A stretch of 57,101 nt of DNA from an uncultured Dorea sp. (GCA_910585725.1 CAJUFA010000021.1:1-57101); one strand, 5' to 3'; positions 17,287 through 27,364 are shown, numbered from the stretch's first letter. The notes: generated from the letters alone by a model not told the origin. Translations and numbers: made by a program.

Positions 17287-17955
17287 TCACTTCTTGGTCC
17301 GGATCACATTCATAACGGCCTCTACCTGATTGTCTATATGCCTGCAGGTAATCTCCGCCGCCAGTTCCTTCTCTCTCTTTTCAATCTGCCGGATAATCTC
17401 CTCATGCTCCTGGATCAACTGCGGATAGACCCCCGGCCGCTTCAGATATTCCACACGGTACCGGTACATCTGCTCACGCAGATTATACAGCAGTTGGATC
17501 AGCTTCTGATTATCCGTCGCCATATAGATCACGTCGTGGAATCTTACGTCTGCCTCCGCGATCTGCGTAATATCGTTGCTCTTCAATATCTTCTTAAACT
17601 CTTCCGCCGCCTGTTTAAGCTCCGCGATCTGCGCTTTGCTGATCTTCTCGCAGGTAAGCTGTACCGCCAGTTCTTCCAAGGCTTTACGAACCTCTAACAC
17701 ATCCTTCAGACTCTTCTCGGAGATATCTGCTACTTCCGCGCCTTTCCGCGGGATCATCAGCACAAGTCCGTCCAGCTCCAGCTTCCTGATGGCTTCGCGC
17801 ACCGGTGTTCGGCTGACGCCAAGCTTATTCGCAAGCTGGATCTCCATCAGCCGTTCGCCCGGTTTTAACTCGCCCCGCAGAATTGCCTGCCGTAAAGTAT
17901 TGTACACCACATCTCTTAAAGGAAGATATTCATTCATATTAACCTTCAGTTCCAT
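17287..17955 (-). CDS. GntR-family transcriptional regulator, FadR/FCD subfamily
   Basis: The N-terminal winged helix contains LANKLGVSRTPVREAIRKLE, the GntR recognition-helix region. Residues about 85-215 form the helical FCD ligand domain, with histidines and an aspartate (ADVRFHDVIY; EHEEII; CRHIDNQ) suited to metal binding. The effector is unknown. It starts 3 bp after ispE, so they are cotranscribed, which is a recurrent order in Lachnospiraceae as far as I know. Confidence 0.9.
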   Translation of the reverse strand: MELKVNMNEYLPLRDVVYNTLRQAILRGELKPGERLMEIQLANKLGVSRTPVREAIRKLELDGLVLMIPRKGAEVADISEKSLKDVLEVRKALEELAVQLTCEKISKAQIAELKQAAEEFKKILKSNDITQIAEADVRFHDVIYMATDNQKLIQLLYNLREQMYRYRVEYLKRPGVYPQLIQEHEEIIRQIEKREKELAAEITCRHIDNQVEAVMNVIRTKK

Positions 17956-17958
17956 CTA

Positions 17959-18834
17959 CTATCTCCTCCTCGCATTGTGTACACTGGTCACGTAAGTCTG
18001 CCTTGCCAGCCGCCGTTCTTTGATCCGGAACGCTGCGTTTCTCGCCTTTCGCTTATCGTCATACAGGCCGAAGACCGTGGGACCGCTGCCGCTCATCATC
18101 GCGTTCAGAGCGCCCTCTCGCTTCATAACCTCTTTGATCTCCTCTATAACCGGATATTCCTCTATCGTAACCTTTTCCAACACATTGCCCATACAGGACG
18201 CCGTCAGAGACAGATCCTGCTTTTTAAGCCCCTCTATGATCCCGTTTATATCCGGATGATGTTCGATCTCATGAGAATCCAGTTTTTCATAGACCAGTTT
18301 CGTCGAGACACTGACCGAAGGTTTGGCGATCAGGACATAACATCTGGGCATCGGAGTAAGGGGAGTTAATTTTTCACCGATTCCTTCCGCCAATACCGTA
18401 CCCCGCATGATACAATACGGTACGTCCGCCCCGAGCTTCACGCCCCTCTCCATCAATTCCTGCTGCGTAAGCCCCAGCTCAAACATACGGTTCATCCCAA
18501 AAAGTACCGTCGCCGCGTCTGCGCTTCCGCCCGCCATCCCTGCCGCTACCGGGATATGCTTATCCAAACTGATCTTCACCCCGTCTTTTATCCCAAATTC
18601 CGCTCTCAGAAGCTCCGCCGCCTGATAAGCAAGATTATTCTCGTTAACCGGAAGATAGTAGAGGTTCGTAGAGATGCTGATTCCCGGATCTCTCTTCCTT
18701 TCTATCCGGATCTGGTCGTATAGATAGACCGTCTGCATGACCATACGCACGTCATGGTATCCGTTCTCCCGTCTTCCCAACACATCCAGACCCAGATTAA
18801 TCTTTCCCAACGCTCTCAAATCCAATTTATCCAT
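17959..18834 (-). CDS. ispE: 4-diphosphocytidyl-2-C-methyl-D-erythritol kinase
   Basis: This GHMP kinase phosphorylates CDP-methylerythritol in the non-mevalonate isoprenoid pathway. Seen are GKINLGLDVLGRRENGYHDV at the start, the ATP loop IPVAAGMAGGSADAATVL near residue 95, and the C-terminal SGSGPTVFGLY motif. It is full length at 291 aa. Confidence 0.96.
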   Translation of the reverse strand: MDKLDLRALGKINLGLDVLGRRENGYHDVRMVMQTVYLYDQIRIERKRDPGISISTNLYYLPVNENNLAYQAAELLRAEFGIKDGVKISLDKHIPVAAGMAGGSADAATVLFGMNRMFELGLTQQELMERGVKLGADVPYCIMRGTVLAEGIGEKLTPLTPMPRCYVLIAKPSVSVSTKLVYEKLDSHEIEHHPDINGIIEGLKKQDLSLTASCMGNVLEKVTIEEYPVIEEIKEVMKREGALNAMMSGSGPTVFGLYDDKRKARNAAFRIKERRLARQTYVTSVHNARRR

Positions 18835-18948
18835 ATGTTTTCTCCTTCGATTATCATATTCTCCCCCGCAGCGTCCAGGTGCAAAGAGGAAACGGGAGCA
18901 TATGACATATTCGGCTTTCTTTTCTTCTGCATTTTGTATACAGTATGC

Positions 18949-20508
18949 TTATAGTATACTCATATTTTCTTTAAAAATCAATACTCTGTCGCCGGCTTTT
19001 ATCTCTTCTGATTCTAATTCGTTTACTTCCATAATCCCTTCTACCGTTGTATTATATTTTTTCGCCAAATCCCACAAAATATCACCGTCGCGAACAATAT
19101 ATCCCGTAATTCCCGGCCTCTTTTCCATCTCTTCCATATCGAACGGCGTAAATTCTATCTCTTTGATGTTCCTAATCTTAACCGGTTTCTTCAGGAAACT
19201 GTTGAAAGCCAGCACAGCCTTAACTTCGATCTCATCCGTTCCCATAAGCCCGACTGATACCTGCTCTACGGCATATGTAAGGCCAAACGTCATATCCTTC
19301 GCCGTCTCATTACTTTCCAACAGGTATGTGAACGGCACCATCCCCTGCCATGTGTCGAAAGGAACTGCGTCGTCCGCTTTCACATACAGGAAACTGATAT
19401 GCAGGACGCCCTCAATCTGAAGTCCCTGCTCCGTCACTTCCGTGTGCTCTACCTGAATCCTTGCGCTGTTATGGCATATCTGGAGAATATCATCCTTGAT
19501 CTCCGGCAGGGATAACTGCTCTGTCACTTTGCATTTTGAATGATTCTGAAGAAGCAGCCTCTCCAAATCCTCTTCTGTCGTTTTCAGCATACAGTTTTGC
19601 TGCAGAGAATAGGCATCCGCCAGAATATCCATCTTCTCCTCTTCATACACGGTCAGACGGACTTCCAACGTCGCTTCTACTCCGATAAGACGCATCTCTC
19701 CATCTTCATCCATCTTGACGTCAATATTTACATCCGTAAGCTCCGGATAGACTTGATGATACATGGAATCCTGCGCCCCGTAGCACTCTATTCGCCCTTC
19801 GTACGGCACGGACTGCTCGATCCAGTCTGTCTTTCCGTCCAAAGATTCATAAAAGCAGAACAGCAAAAGCTCTCCCTGAATCTTCAATTCATCCTGTTCT
19901 ATGCGGGTGTCTAATCTGCGGCTCGTTACTTCCGTCCAGAGTAATGTCCCGACATTCTCCTTCGTCCCGCCTATCGAAACTTCCTCCTTGATCCGGTATG
20001 TATCCTTCTTCGTCGTGAATACTTTCAGGAATTCTTTGCTTTCAAATCTCTTATGCAAGGGCGCTTCGCCTTCGATATCTACCGTAAGCTCTGCCTCCTG
20101 CTGCCCCTCCGAGCAGACAGCCAATTCCACCAGCGCCTTGATATTCAGTTTTCTGGAATGGATCGTACTTACAGTCAGATCTGCGCTTGAAGACTGGATA
20201 TATAACTGTCCCACCGGCTCCCGCTCCAGATATATCATTTCCTCAAACGGAGTCCTTCCTTCCAGGCAGGAAAGACGTACTTCTCCCTCCTCTGTCACAT
20301 AGAGGACCTTAAAGTTCAGTTTTCCCGCCACTCTTATGTAATTCTCCACCACTTTCATATCTTCAACGGTGATCGTCCCTTCTCCCAAGATCACCTTCTT
20401 CACATCGTTCTTTACGTCAGGGACATTATAGTCATCATCAATATAGAATTGATCCATGATCGTATTCCCCGTCTTGTAAGTCTGCATTTGCTTTGTTACA
20501 TATTCCAT
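18949..20508 (-). CDS. sipL: SPOCS (DUF3794) plus LysM protein, SipL-like
   Basis: Most of the protein consists of repeated SPOCS-type beta domains (VRVAGKLNFKVLYVTEE and later VEGVLHISFLYVK-like segments). A single C-terminal LysM (YIVRDGDILWDLAKKYNTT...NELESEEIKAGDRVLI) closes it at about residues 465-515. This is the layout of SipL of Clostridioides difficile, which binds SpoIVA to attach the spore coat. There is no signal peptide, in keeping with a mother-cell role. The symbol is by architecture. It follows a PrcB-like lipoprotein gene by 11 bp. Confidence 0.82.
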   Translation of the reverse strand: MEYVTKQMQTYKTGNTIMDQFYIDDDYNVPDVKNDVKKVILGEGTITVEDMKVVENYIRVAGKLNFKVLYVTEEGEVRLSCLEGRTPFEEMIYLEREPVGQLYIQSSSADLTVSTIHSRKLNIKALVELAVCSEGQQEAELTVDIEGEAPLHKRFESKEFLKVFTTKKDTYRIKEEVSIGGTKENVGTLLWTEVTSRRLDTRIEQDELKIQGELLLFCFYESLDGKTDWIEQSVPYEGRIECYGAQDSMYHQVYPELTDVNIDVKMDEDGEMRLIGVEATLEVRLTVYEEEKMDILADAYSLQQNCMLKTTEEDLERLLLQNHSKCKVTEQLSLPEIKDDILQICHNSARIQVEHTEVTEQGLQIEGVLHISFLYVKADDAVPFDTWQGMVPFTYLLESNETAKDMTFGLTYAVEQVSVGLMGTDEIEVKAVLAFNSFLKKPVKIRNIKEIEFTPFDMEEMEKRPGITGYIVRDGDILWDLAKKYNTTVEGIMEVNELESEEIKAGDRVLIFKENMSIL

Positions 20509-20519
20509 ATCCGGACCTC

Positions 20520-20924
20520 CTAATCAAATTCTATGGGCTTGTCGGTATATTCCATCTTGACCACCACGTAAGGGTATGTCTTTTTCTTCAGGATCTTTTC
20601 TTCTTTTCCTGGTCCCAGCAGGCTGGTATTTATATGTATTCCTTGTTCCGTCTCATAGCACCTGCTGACATTCACGCTGTACCCGCTGGTCTTTTTAACC
20701 CCGTAACCTCTGGCTATATACAGATAACCCTTGTCGGCATAGCTTAACTTCATAGGCTCTTCTTTTGCTTCCTCAATCCGAAGTGTAAATTCCTCCGGGA
20801 TGTCTTCTTTATCAAGTACCGTAAACTCTACGTCTCTTATTTTTTTTTCGTCCGTCTTGCTTATAGAACATGCCGTCAGGGTCAAGAGGACCAGAATCAG
20901 CACGGCAAGATGCCTGTTTCCCAT
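20520..20924 (-). CDS. PrcB-like lipoprotein
   Basis: MGNRHLAVLILVLLTLTAC is a lipoprotein signal with Cys19. The mature part resembles the PrcB C-terminal domain family: a beta-rich GYLYIARGYGVKKTSGYSV segment and a closing YPYVVVKMEYTDKPIEF. GGGAGGG lies before ATG 20924. Members are often described as protease-complex subunits or inhibitors, but the job here is unknown. Its coupling to the SPOCS-LysM gene hints at an envelope or spore link. Confidence 0.75.
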   Translation of the reverse strand: MGNRHLAVLILVLLTLTACSISKTDEKKIRDVEFTVLDKEDIPEEFTLRIEEAKEEPMKLSYADKGYLYIARGYGVKKTSGYSVNVSRCYETEQGIHINTSLLGPGKEEKILKKKTYPYVVVKMEYTDKPIEFD

Positions 20925-21070
20925 AGCGCCCTCCCGAATCTTTAAGGATTTCTCCCTAATATCATACACAGTAACTCTAGGAAAAATTCCAATTTTGTAG
21001 TATAATTGATTCGGTTCTACAATATGGCGTTATATTAGTATTTATAAAATCTAGTTTAAGGAGATATCTT

Positions 21071-22579
21071 ATGAACAGTACTGAAAGATTTTCCGGGATC
21101 CTGCTGCATCCCACATCCCTGCCTTCCCCTTACGGTATCGGCGACCTTGGTAAGAAGGCTTATGATTTCGTTGATTTTCTTGAGAAGGCCGGACAGCATC
21201 TGTGGCAGATCCTTCCCCTGACTCATACCGGTTACGGTGATTCCCCATATCAGAGCTTCTCTGCCTATGCCGGACAGCCGCTTCTGATCAGCCCGGATCA
21301 CCTGACGGAATTAGGACTCCTTATTTCCGCAGACCTGGCGGATATCCCGGAGTACGACCCTGACCATATTGACTACGGAAGCGTCATTCCCTGGAAACAG
21401 TCTTTATTCCGGAAAGCCTACGCCCGTTTTTCCAGTGCAGAATATCAAAAGAAGAATACTTATCAGGCATTTCTTTCATTTATCCGCAAAGAAAGCTTTT
21501 GGCTTGACGATTATGCACTATTTATGGCGTGCAAAGAGGAAAACGACGGCGTAAGCTGGCTTGAATGGGAAGAAGAATACCGGATGCCGACAGAGGACTT
21601 CAAGAATACTCTGCGCAAAACACTGAAAGAGCAGATCGGTTTCTACCAGTTCCTGCAGTTTATCTTCTATGAAGAATGGCTCGCGCTTAAAGATTACGCT
21701 AATCAGCGGGGAATAAAGATCATCGGCGATATCCCCATCTTCGTATCCATGGACAGCGCCGACGTATGGGCGAACAAGGAATTGTTCCAGCTGGATCCCG
21801 ACGGTTATCCGCTGAAAGTTGCCGGAGTTCCTCCGGATTACTTCTCCGCTACCGGACAATTGTGGGGCAATCCTCTATATGAATGGGAAGCACACCAAAA
21901 AGACGGATTCTCGTGGTGGATCTCGCGAATCCGCCATCAGTTAAAATCCCTGGATATCCTGCGTATCGATCATTTCCGAGGATTTGAAGCTTACTGGTCC
22001 GTTTCCTACGGTGAGAAGACCGCTATCAAGGGCGAGTGGGTAAAAGCTCCGGGAGATGAATTGTTCCGGGCGGTTCAGGCTGCCCTGGGAGACGAACTTC
22101 CGATTATCGCGGAGGATCTTGGAATCATTACCCCCGAGGTAGACGCCCTGCGCACAAGATTCGGTTTTCCGGGGATGAAAGTACTCCAGTTCGCCTTTGA
22201 ATCCACCGGCGAAAGCGATTATCTGCCGCACCGATACAAAGACCCGAACTGCGTCTGCTATACCGGTACCCATGACAATGATACTACCCTCGGCTGGTTT
22301 CTGAATCTTTCAAAAGAATGCCGGGACAAAGTCCTCAGATACACCCGCTGTATAGACCCTGCCGGTCTGGGCATTGATATGATCCGCGCCGCCCTTGGAA
22401 GCATTGCCGGCTATGCCGTCTTTCCGCTCCAGGATGCTCTCGGATTTGGTTCCCATGCAAGAATGAACACCCCGGGAGTCGCCGCCGGCAACTGGAACTG
22501 GCGGTTCCGGGAAGCTGCATTGCAGGATGAACTTGCCGAAGCATTAAGAGAAATTTCTATTTTATACGGCAGATATTAG
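21071..22579 (+). CDS. malQ: 4-alpha-glucanotransferase (amylomaltase, GH77)
   Basis: It transfers maltosyl units between alpha-1,4-glucans in the cytoplasm. GILLHPTSLPSPYGIGDLG opens the protein. The catalytic segments are LRIDHFRGFEAYW (nucleophile Asp), IIAEDLG (acid/base Glu) and YTGTHDNDTTLGW. The length of 502 aa is full. AAGGAG stands 9 bp before the ATG. It is followed after 17 bp by plsC. Confidence 0.96.
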   Translation: MNSTERFSGILLHPTSLPSPYGIGDLGKKAYDFVDFLEKAGQHLWQILPLTHTGYGDSPYQSFSAYAGQPLLISPDHLTELGLLISADLADIPEYDPDHIDYGSVIPWKQSLFRKAYARFSSAEYQKKNTYQAFLSFIRKESFWLDDYALFMACKEENDGVSWLEWEEEYRMPTEDFKNTLRKTLKEQIGFYQFLQFIFYEEWLALKDYANQRGIKIIGDIPIFVSMDSADVWANKELFQLDPDGYPLKVAGVPPDYFSATGQLWGNPLYEWEAHQKDGFSWWISRIRHQLKSLDILRIDHFRGFEAYWSVSYGEKTAIKGEWVKAPGDELFRAVQAALGDELPIIAEDLGIITPEVDALRTRFGFPGMKVLQFAFESTGESDYLPHRYKDPNCVCYTGTHDNDTTLGWFLNLSKECRDKVLRYTRCIDPAGLGIDMIRAALGSIAGYAVFPLQDALGFGSHARMNTPGVAAGNWNWRFREAALQDELAEALREISILYGRY

Positions 22580-22596
22580 ATTGGAGGAACTCATCG

Positions 22597-23331
22597 ATGA
22601 TCAGGTTTATACTGTTAGTCCTTTTTTTATTCTCATTCCTGCTCTTCGGACTCCCGATATTAGGGGTAGAATGGATCTACAGAAAATACAATAAAGAAGC
22701 CAGCGACTATCAATGCCTTCGGATCGTTCAATGGGCATTCAAAGCGTTGCTTCTGATTACCGGCGTGTCAGTGACGGTAATCGGGGAAGAAAATGTTCCT
22801 GACGAGCCGGTGCTTTTTATCGCAAACCACAGAAGCTACTTCGACATTCTGCTGACTTATTCCCGCTGTAAGCGGCTGACCGGCTACGTCGCCAAGAAAG
22901 AGATGCTTCGTTATCCCATCCTCCGCGACTGGATGAAACGCCTGTACTGCCTCTTCCTGGACCGCAGCAATCCGAAAGAAGGTCTTAAGAGCATCCTGAC
23001 GGCCATCGACCATGTGAAGAACGGAATCTCTGTCTGTATCTTCCCGGAGGGCACCCGCAACGACGGGGAAGAGCTCAGCATGCTCCCCTTCCACAGCGGT
23101 TCCTTCAAGATCGCCGAAAAAACAGGCTGCGCCATCGTACCTGTCAGCCTGAACAACACTCACTTTATGTTCGAGCAGCATATTCCAAGGATCGAGAAGA
23201 CCCACGTCGTAATCGAATACGGCAAGCCGATCTATCCGAAGGAGCTGGACAAAGAGACCAGAAAACGAATCGCCCCTTATTGCCAGAACATCATACAGGA
23301 GACGATCAACCGCAACCAATCACTGGTATAA
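22597..23331 (+). CDS. plsC: 1-acyl-sn-glycerol-3-phosphate acyltransferase
   Basis: It makes phosphatidic acid at the membrane. There is an N-terminal hydrophobic helix, then NHRSYFDIL (the HX4D-type catalytic motif, here NHRSYFD) near residue 75 and FPEGTRNDGE near 150. GGAGG precedes the ATG. A promoter for the next gene follows it. Confidence 0.93.
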   Translation: MIRFILLVLFLFSFLLFGLPILGVEWIYRKYNKEASDYQCLRIVQWAFKALLLITGVSVTVIGEENVPDEPVLFIANHRSYFDILLTYSRCKRLTGYVAKKEMLRYPILRDWMKRLYCLFLDRSNPKEGLKSILTAIDHVKNGISVCIFPEGTRNDGEELSMLPFHSGSFKIAEKTGCAIVPVSLNNTHFMFEQHIPRIEKTHVVIEYGKPIYPKELDKETRKRIAPYCQNIIQETINRNQSLV

Positions 23332-23363
23332 GGTTTCTGAATATAAGGTTTCAAAACAAAGGC

Positions 23364-23392
23364 TTTACAGCGAAAAAGCTACTTGCTATAAT
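23364..23392 (+). promoter_or_regulatory. Sigma-A promoter of pncB-ddl-murF
   Basis: TTTACA (23364-23369) and TATAAT (23387-23392) are 17 bp apart, 33 bp before the pncB ATG. Confidence 0.7.
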
Positions 23393-23425
23393 AAGACAGA
23401 TTATACACAAAGGAGTATTAAAATA

Positions 23426-24880
23426 ATGAACAGACACGAGTTAACTCTGCTGACAGACCTGTATGAATTGACCATGATGCAGGGATATTATGTAAAGGGA
23501 CAGAATGAAAAGGTTATTTTTGACGTTTTCTTTCGCCAGAATCCCTGCAACAACGGATATTCTGTCTGCGCGGGTCTTCAGCAAGTCATCGATTATATCA
23601 AAAATCTGAATTTCACCTATGAAAACGTTGATTATCTGCGCAGCCTGGGTATATTCGGCGAGGATTTCCTGCAATACTTAAGCGGGTTTCATTTCAGCGG
23701 AGATATCTATGCAATTCCGGAAGGAACCGTTGTATTTCCAAAGGAACCTCTGCTTAAAGTCGTCGCTCCTATTATGGAAGCCCAACTTGTAGAGACGGCA
23801 ATACTGAATATCATTAATCATCAATCCTTAATCGCTACGAAAGCCTCCCGGGTGGTATTTGCCGCCAACGGCGACGGCATCATGGAATTCGGGCTAAGAC
23901 GCGCCCAGGGTCCGGACGCTGGGCTGTACGGCGCACGAGCCGCCATGATCGGAGGATGTGTCGGGACTTCTAACGTACTCGCCGGCGAACTTTTCGACGT
24001 TCCTGTAATGGGAACCCACGCACATAGCTGGATCATGAGTTTTCCCGATGAATATACCGCGTTTAAGACATATGCCGAGATGTATCCCGACAATTGCACA
24101 TTGCTGGTAGACACATACGACACGTTAAAATCCGGAGTCCCCAATGCAATCCGCGTATTCCGGGAATTCCGGGAAGCGAAAAAACCGTTTAAAAAATACG
24201 GTATCCGTCTGGACAGCGGCGATCTCGCCTACCTCTCCAAAGAAGCCCGGAAAATGCTCGACGAAGCAGGTTTCCCCGACGCTTCTATCTGCGCGTCCAA
24301 CGACCTGGACGAGTATCTTCTTCATGATCTCAAGATACAGGGCGCCGCAATCAATTCCTGGGGAGTAGGGACAAACCTGATCACCTCAAAGGACAACCCT
24401 TCTTTCGGCGGAGTATACAAACTTGCCGCCATCCAGAATGAAGCGGGCGAATTTGTACCGAAGATAAAAATTTCCGAAAATACGGAAAAAATCACGAATC
24501 CGGGTAACAAAACAATTTTTAGGATCTATGATAAAACAACAGGAAAAGTGAAGGCCGATCTCATATGCTTCGCGGACGAGACTTTCGATACCGACGAAGA
24601 ACTGCTTCTGTTCGATCCGATCGAGACCTGGAAGAAGACGAAGCTTGCAGGCGGCTCTTATACGATGCGCGAGATCCTTGTACCAATATTTAAGAACGGG
24701 GAATGTATCTATCAGTCGCCTTCCGTGAAAGAGATCGCCGAGTATTGCAGACAGGAGAAGAAGACGCTCTGGGAGGAAACCAAACGCCTCTTTAACCCAC
24801 ATCAGGTTTATGTGGATCTGTCGCCGAAGTTATACGAAGTGAAGAGAAAATTGTTGGAAGAGATGAGCATTGAGAAATAA
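23426..24880 (+). CDS. pncB: Nicotinate phosphoribosyltransferase
   Basis: It salvages nicotinate into NAD synthesis. The N-terminus LTLLTDLYELTMMQGYY, then EFGLRRAQGPDAG (with the catalytic Arg region), GTHAHSWIMSF (active-site His) and RLDSGDLAYLS are typical. The length of 484 aa suits the bacterial type. It is the first gene after a strong promoter; ddl begins 12 bp after it. Confidence 0.95.
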   Translation: MNRHELTLLTDLYELTMMQGYYVKGQNEKVIFDVFFRQNPCNNGYSVCAGLQQVIDYIKNLNFTYENVDYLRSLGIFGEDFLQYLSGFHFSGDIYAIPEGTVVFPKEPLLKVVAPIMEAQLVETAILNIINHQSLIATKASRVVFAANGDGIMEFGLRRAQGPDAGLYGARAAMIGGCVGTSNVLAGELFDVPVMGTHAHSWIMSFPDEYTAFKTYAEMYPDNCTLLVDTYDTLKSGVPNAIRVFREFREAKKPFKKYGIRLDSGDLAYLSKEARKMLDEAGFPDASICASNDLDEYLLHDLKIQGAAINSWGVGTNLITSKDNPSFGGVYKLAAIQNEAGEFVPKIKISENTEKITNPGNKTIFRIYDKTTGKVKADLICFADETFDTDEELLLFDPIETWKKTKLAGGSYTMREILVPIFKNGECIYQSPSVKEIAEYCRQEKKTLWEETKRLFNPHQVYVDLSPKLYEVKRKLLEEMSIEK

Positions 24881-24892
24881 AGGAGATAATGT

Positions 24893-25972
24893 ATGAGAAT
24901 CATTGTATTAGCCGGCGGATTAAGCCCGGAACGCGACGTATCGCTGACATCAGGCGCAGGAATCTGTAAGACCCTCCGGGAAAACGGACATCAGGCGTTT
25001 CTGTTGGACGTATACATGGGATACCCCTGTGATCCCGACAAGTTAGAAGAAGTATTCAGCCTTCCGGGCGCGGGACTTGAGATCGCCGAAAGCATCAAGA
25101 CAACCGCCCCCGACTTAGAAGCCCTGAAACGCTCCCGCCCCGGAGACTCCCAGTCCCTGATCGGCCCGAATGTCATCGAACTATGCCGGATGGCGGACAT
25201 TACGTTCATGGGACTCCACGGCTCCATCGGAGAAGACGGAAAACTTCAGGCAACTTTCGACGTTCTGGGTATCCGTTATACCGGCCCCAGCTCTCTGGGA
25301 TGCGCCGTATCCATGAATAAACTAGTAGCGAAACAGATCTTCAAGATGTCCGGAGTCTCTACCCCGCGGGGAACTTCCCTCACACGCGGCACCAAAGATA
25401 CTCCTCTTTCTGAATTGGGATATTATCTTCCTCTGGTGATCAAACCATGCTCCGGCGGTTCCAGTATCGGCGTATTCATCGTTCATACAGAAGAAGAATA
25501 CAAAGACGCGATCCGTCAGTCTTTCGATATCAATCATGAGGAAGAGGTCGTCGTCGAACCCTACATCAAGGGACGTGAATTCGCCTGTGGTATTATTGCC
25601 GGTAAAGCCCTTCCTTTAGTAGAGATCATTCCAAAGAGCGGTTTCTTCAATTATGAGAACAAATACCAGGATGGCGGAGCGCAGGAAATCTGCCCGCCGA
25701 TATCCCTCGACGCCAAAACCCAGGAACAGATTCAGCGTATGGGGGAGAAGGCTTTCGCAGCGCTGCGTCTTGACGTCTATTCCCGCGCCGACTTTATCGT
25801 GGACGACGAAGACGGAAGCTTCTATTGTCTGGAAGTAAACGCGTTACCCGGTATGACTCCCGCCAGCCTTCTTCCGAAAGCAGCTAAAGCCGCGGGTATC
25901 GAATATGGAAATCTATGCCGGCAGATTATTGACGAGTCTTTCAAAGCGCGCTACCAGGAGGCTTGTATATGA
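24893..25972 (+). CDS. ddl: D-alanine--D-alanine ligase
   Basis: It makes the D-Ala-D-Ala dipeptide of peptidoglycan. The ATP-grasp fold is shown by LHGSIGEDGKLQATF, VIKPCSGGSSIGVF and LEVNALPGMTP. The Tyr of the omega loop (FNYENKYQDGG) agrees with D-Ala rather than D-lactate as acceptor. A 359-aa chain is normal. Its TGA overlaps the murF ATG (ATGA), so the two are translationally coupled. Confidence 0.95.
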   Translation: MRIIVLAGGLSPERDVSLTSGAGICKTLRENGHQAFLLDVYMGYPCDPDKLEEVFSLPGAGLEIAESIKTTAPDLEALKRSRPGDSQSLIGPNVIELCRMADITFMGLHGSIGEDGKLQATFDVLGIRYTGPSSLGCAVSMNKLVAKQIFKMSGVSTPRGTSLTRGTKDTPLSELGYYLPLVIKPCSGGSSIGVFIVHTEEEYKDAIRQSFDINHEEEVVVEPYIKGREFACGIIAGKALPLVEIIPKSGFFNYENKYQDGGAQEICPPISLDAKTQEQIQRMGEKAFAALRLDVYSRADFIVDDEDGSFYCLEVNALPGMTPASLLPKAAKAAGIEYGNLCRQIIDESFKARYQEACI

Positions 25973-27342
25973 AAAACCTTACACTAAAGAATATCACGGA
26001 CGCGTGCCGGGGAACCTACCATGGCGATCCGCATCTTCTTGATCAGGAAGCGGACGGCGTAGTAATTGACAGCCGGAAAGTACGGCCGGGTTATCTCTTT
26101 GTCGCTATCGACGGCGTTAAGGTCAACGCCCACAAGTTTATTCCGGATACCGTGAAAGCAGGCGCTCTCTGCGTGGTATCCCATGAAGATCTCGGCGAAA
26201 CCGATTACCCGTATATACTGGTTGAGTCTACCGGCCAGGCGCTTCTTGATATTGCCAAACTATACAGGGACTCTTTTGACCTTAAGGTTGTAGGCATTAC
26301 GGGGAGCGCCGGCAAGACAAGTACAAAAGAGATGATCGCCTCTGTGATCGCCCAAAAATATAACGTGCATAAGACGCTGGGGAATTTTAACAATGAGTGG
26401 GGACTCCCCATCACAATCTTTGAGATGAATGAGACTCATCAGGTTGCAGTCCTTGAAATGGGCGTCAATCATTTCGGCGAGATGCGGCGTCTTTCCTCCG
26501 TCGCCAGCCCGGATATCTGTGTCGTTACCAATATCGGCATCGCTCATCTGGAATTCTTCAAGACACGGGACGGAATCTACCGTGAAAAAATGCAGATGAT
26601 ACAAGATATGAAGAACGGCGGGACCATCATCCTGAACGGCGACGACGACCTCTTATCCCAAACCTCTCCTGTCAAGGGAGTCAAACCGGTCTTCTTTGGC
26701 CTGGATGAAGGAAACCAGTTCTACGCCGACCACATACAGACGCTTGGTTTAAAGGGCACCGCCTGCACCATTCACCTGCCGGACGACGCCTCTTTTGAGT
26801 GTATCGTTCCTCTGCCCGGAATCCATATGGTATCCAACGCTCTCGCAGGTGCTGCCGTCGGCTACACACTTGGACTTACGCCTCAGGAGATCCGCGCCGG
26901 AATCGAAGGACTTCCTTCCATGCCGGGGCGCGGCAACATTATCGAAACCGAACGCCTGATCATCCTGGATGACTGTTACAACGCCAACCCGGTCTCTATG
27001 AAAGCCTCCATCGACGTACTGAATATGGCGATCGGACGCAAAGTCGCCGTTCTTGGCGATATGGGAGAATTAGGAAACCGCGAACAAGAGCTTCACTATG
27101 AGGTCGGCGAATACGCCGCAAAACAGGGAATCGACCTGGTATGCGGGATCGGCCCCCTCTCCAGATCGCTGGCAGAAGGCGCCAAAAACGTCCGTTCCGC
27201 CGCCCAGAGTATCTGGTTTGAGACGAATGAAGAATTTATAAAAGCTTCCGGAAATCTGCTTCATGCCGGTGATAACATTCTGGTCAAAGCCTCTCACAGC
27301 ATGTGTTTCCCTGAGATCGTTGACGCTTTGAAGGATTTTTAA
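25969..27342 (+). CDS. murF: UDP-MurNAc-tripeptide--D-Ala-D-Ala ligase
   Basis: It adds the Ddl product to the peptidoglycan precursor. The ATP loop is GITGSAGKTSTKEM, and the Mur ligase motifs LEMGVNHFGEM, TNIGIAHLEFF and DDCYNANPVSMKA are in place. ATG 25969 follows AGGAGG by 7 bp and overlaps the ddl stop. It is full length (about 457 aa). A Cof phosphatase gene follows after 22 bp. Confidence 0.96.
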   Translation: MKNLTLKNITDACRGTYHGDPHLLDQEADGVVIDSRKVRPGYLFVAIDGVKVNAHKFIPDTVKAGALCVVSHEDLGETDYPYILVESTGQALLDIAKLYRDSFDLKVVGITGSAGKTSTKEMIASVIAQKYNVHKTLGNFNNEWGLPITIFEMNETHQVAVLEMGVNHFGEMRRLSSVASPDICVVTNIGIAHLEFFKTRDGIYREKMQMIQDMKNGGTIILNGDDDLLSQTSPVKGVKPVFFGLDEGNQFYADHIQTLGLKGTACTIHLPDDASFECIVPLPGIHMVSNALAGAAVGYTLGLTPQEIRAGIEGLPSMPGRGNIIETERLIILDDCYNANPVSMKASIDVLNMAIGRKVAVLGDMGELGNREQELHYEVGEYAAKQGIDLVCGIGPLSRSLAEGAKNVRSAAQSIWFETNEEFIKASGNLLHAGDNILVKASHSMCFPEIVDALKDF

Positions 27343-27364
27343 CATATATCGCAGAGGTAATCCT

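Noticed and set aside
18737..19420. 227-aa plus-strand protein opposite ispE and the SPOCS gene
   Set aside because: Antisense shadow spanning two real genes and their gap.
22768..23319. 183-aa minus-strand protein opposite plsC
   Set aside because: It is the complement of the acyltransferase catalytic region and has no independent support.
24893..25972. Vancomycin-resistance type D-Ala-D-Lac ligase
   Set aside because: The Tyr-containing omega loop and its coupling to murF indicate the housekeeping D-Ala-D-Ala enzyme.
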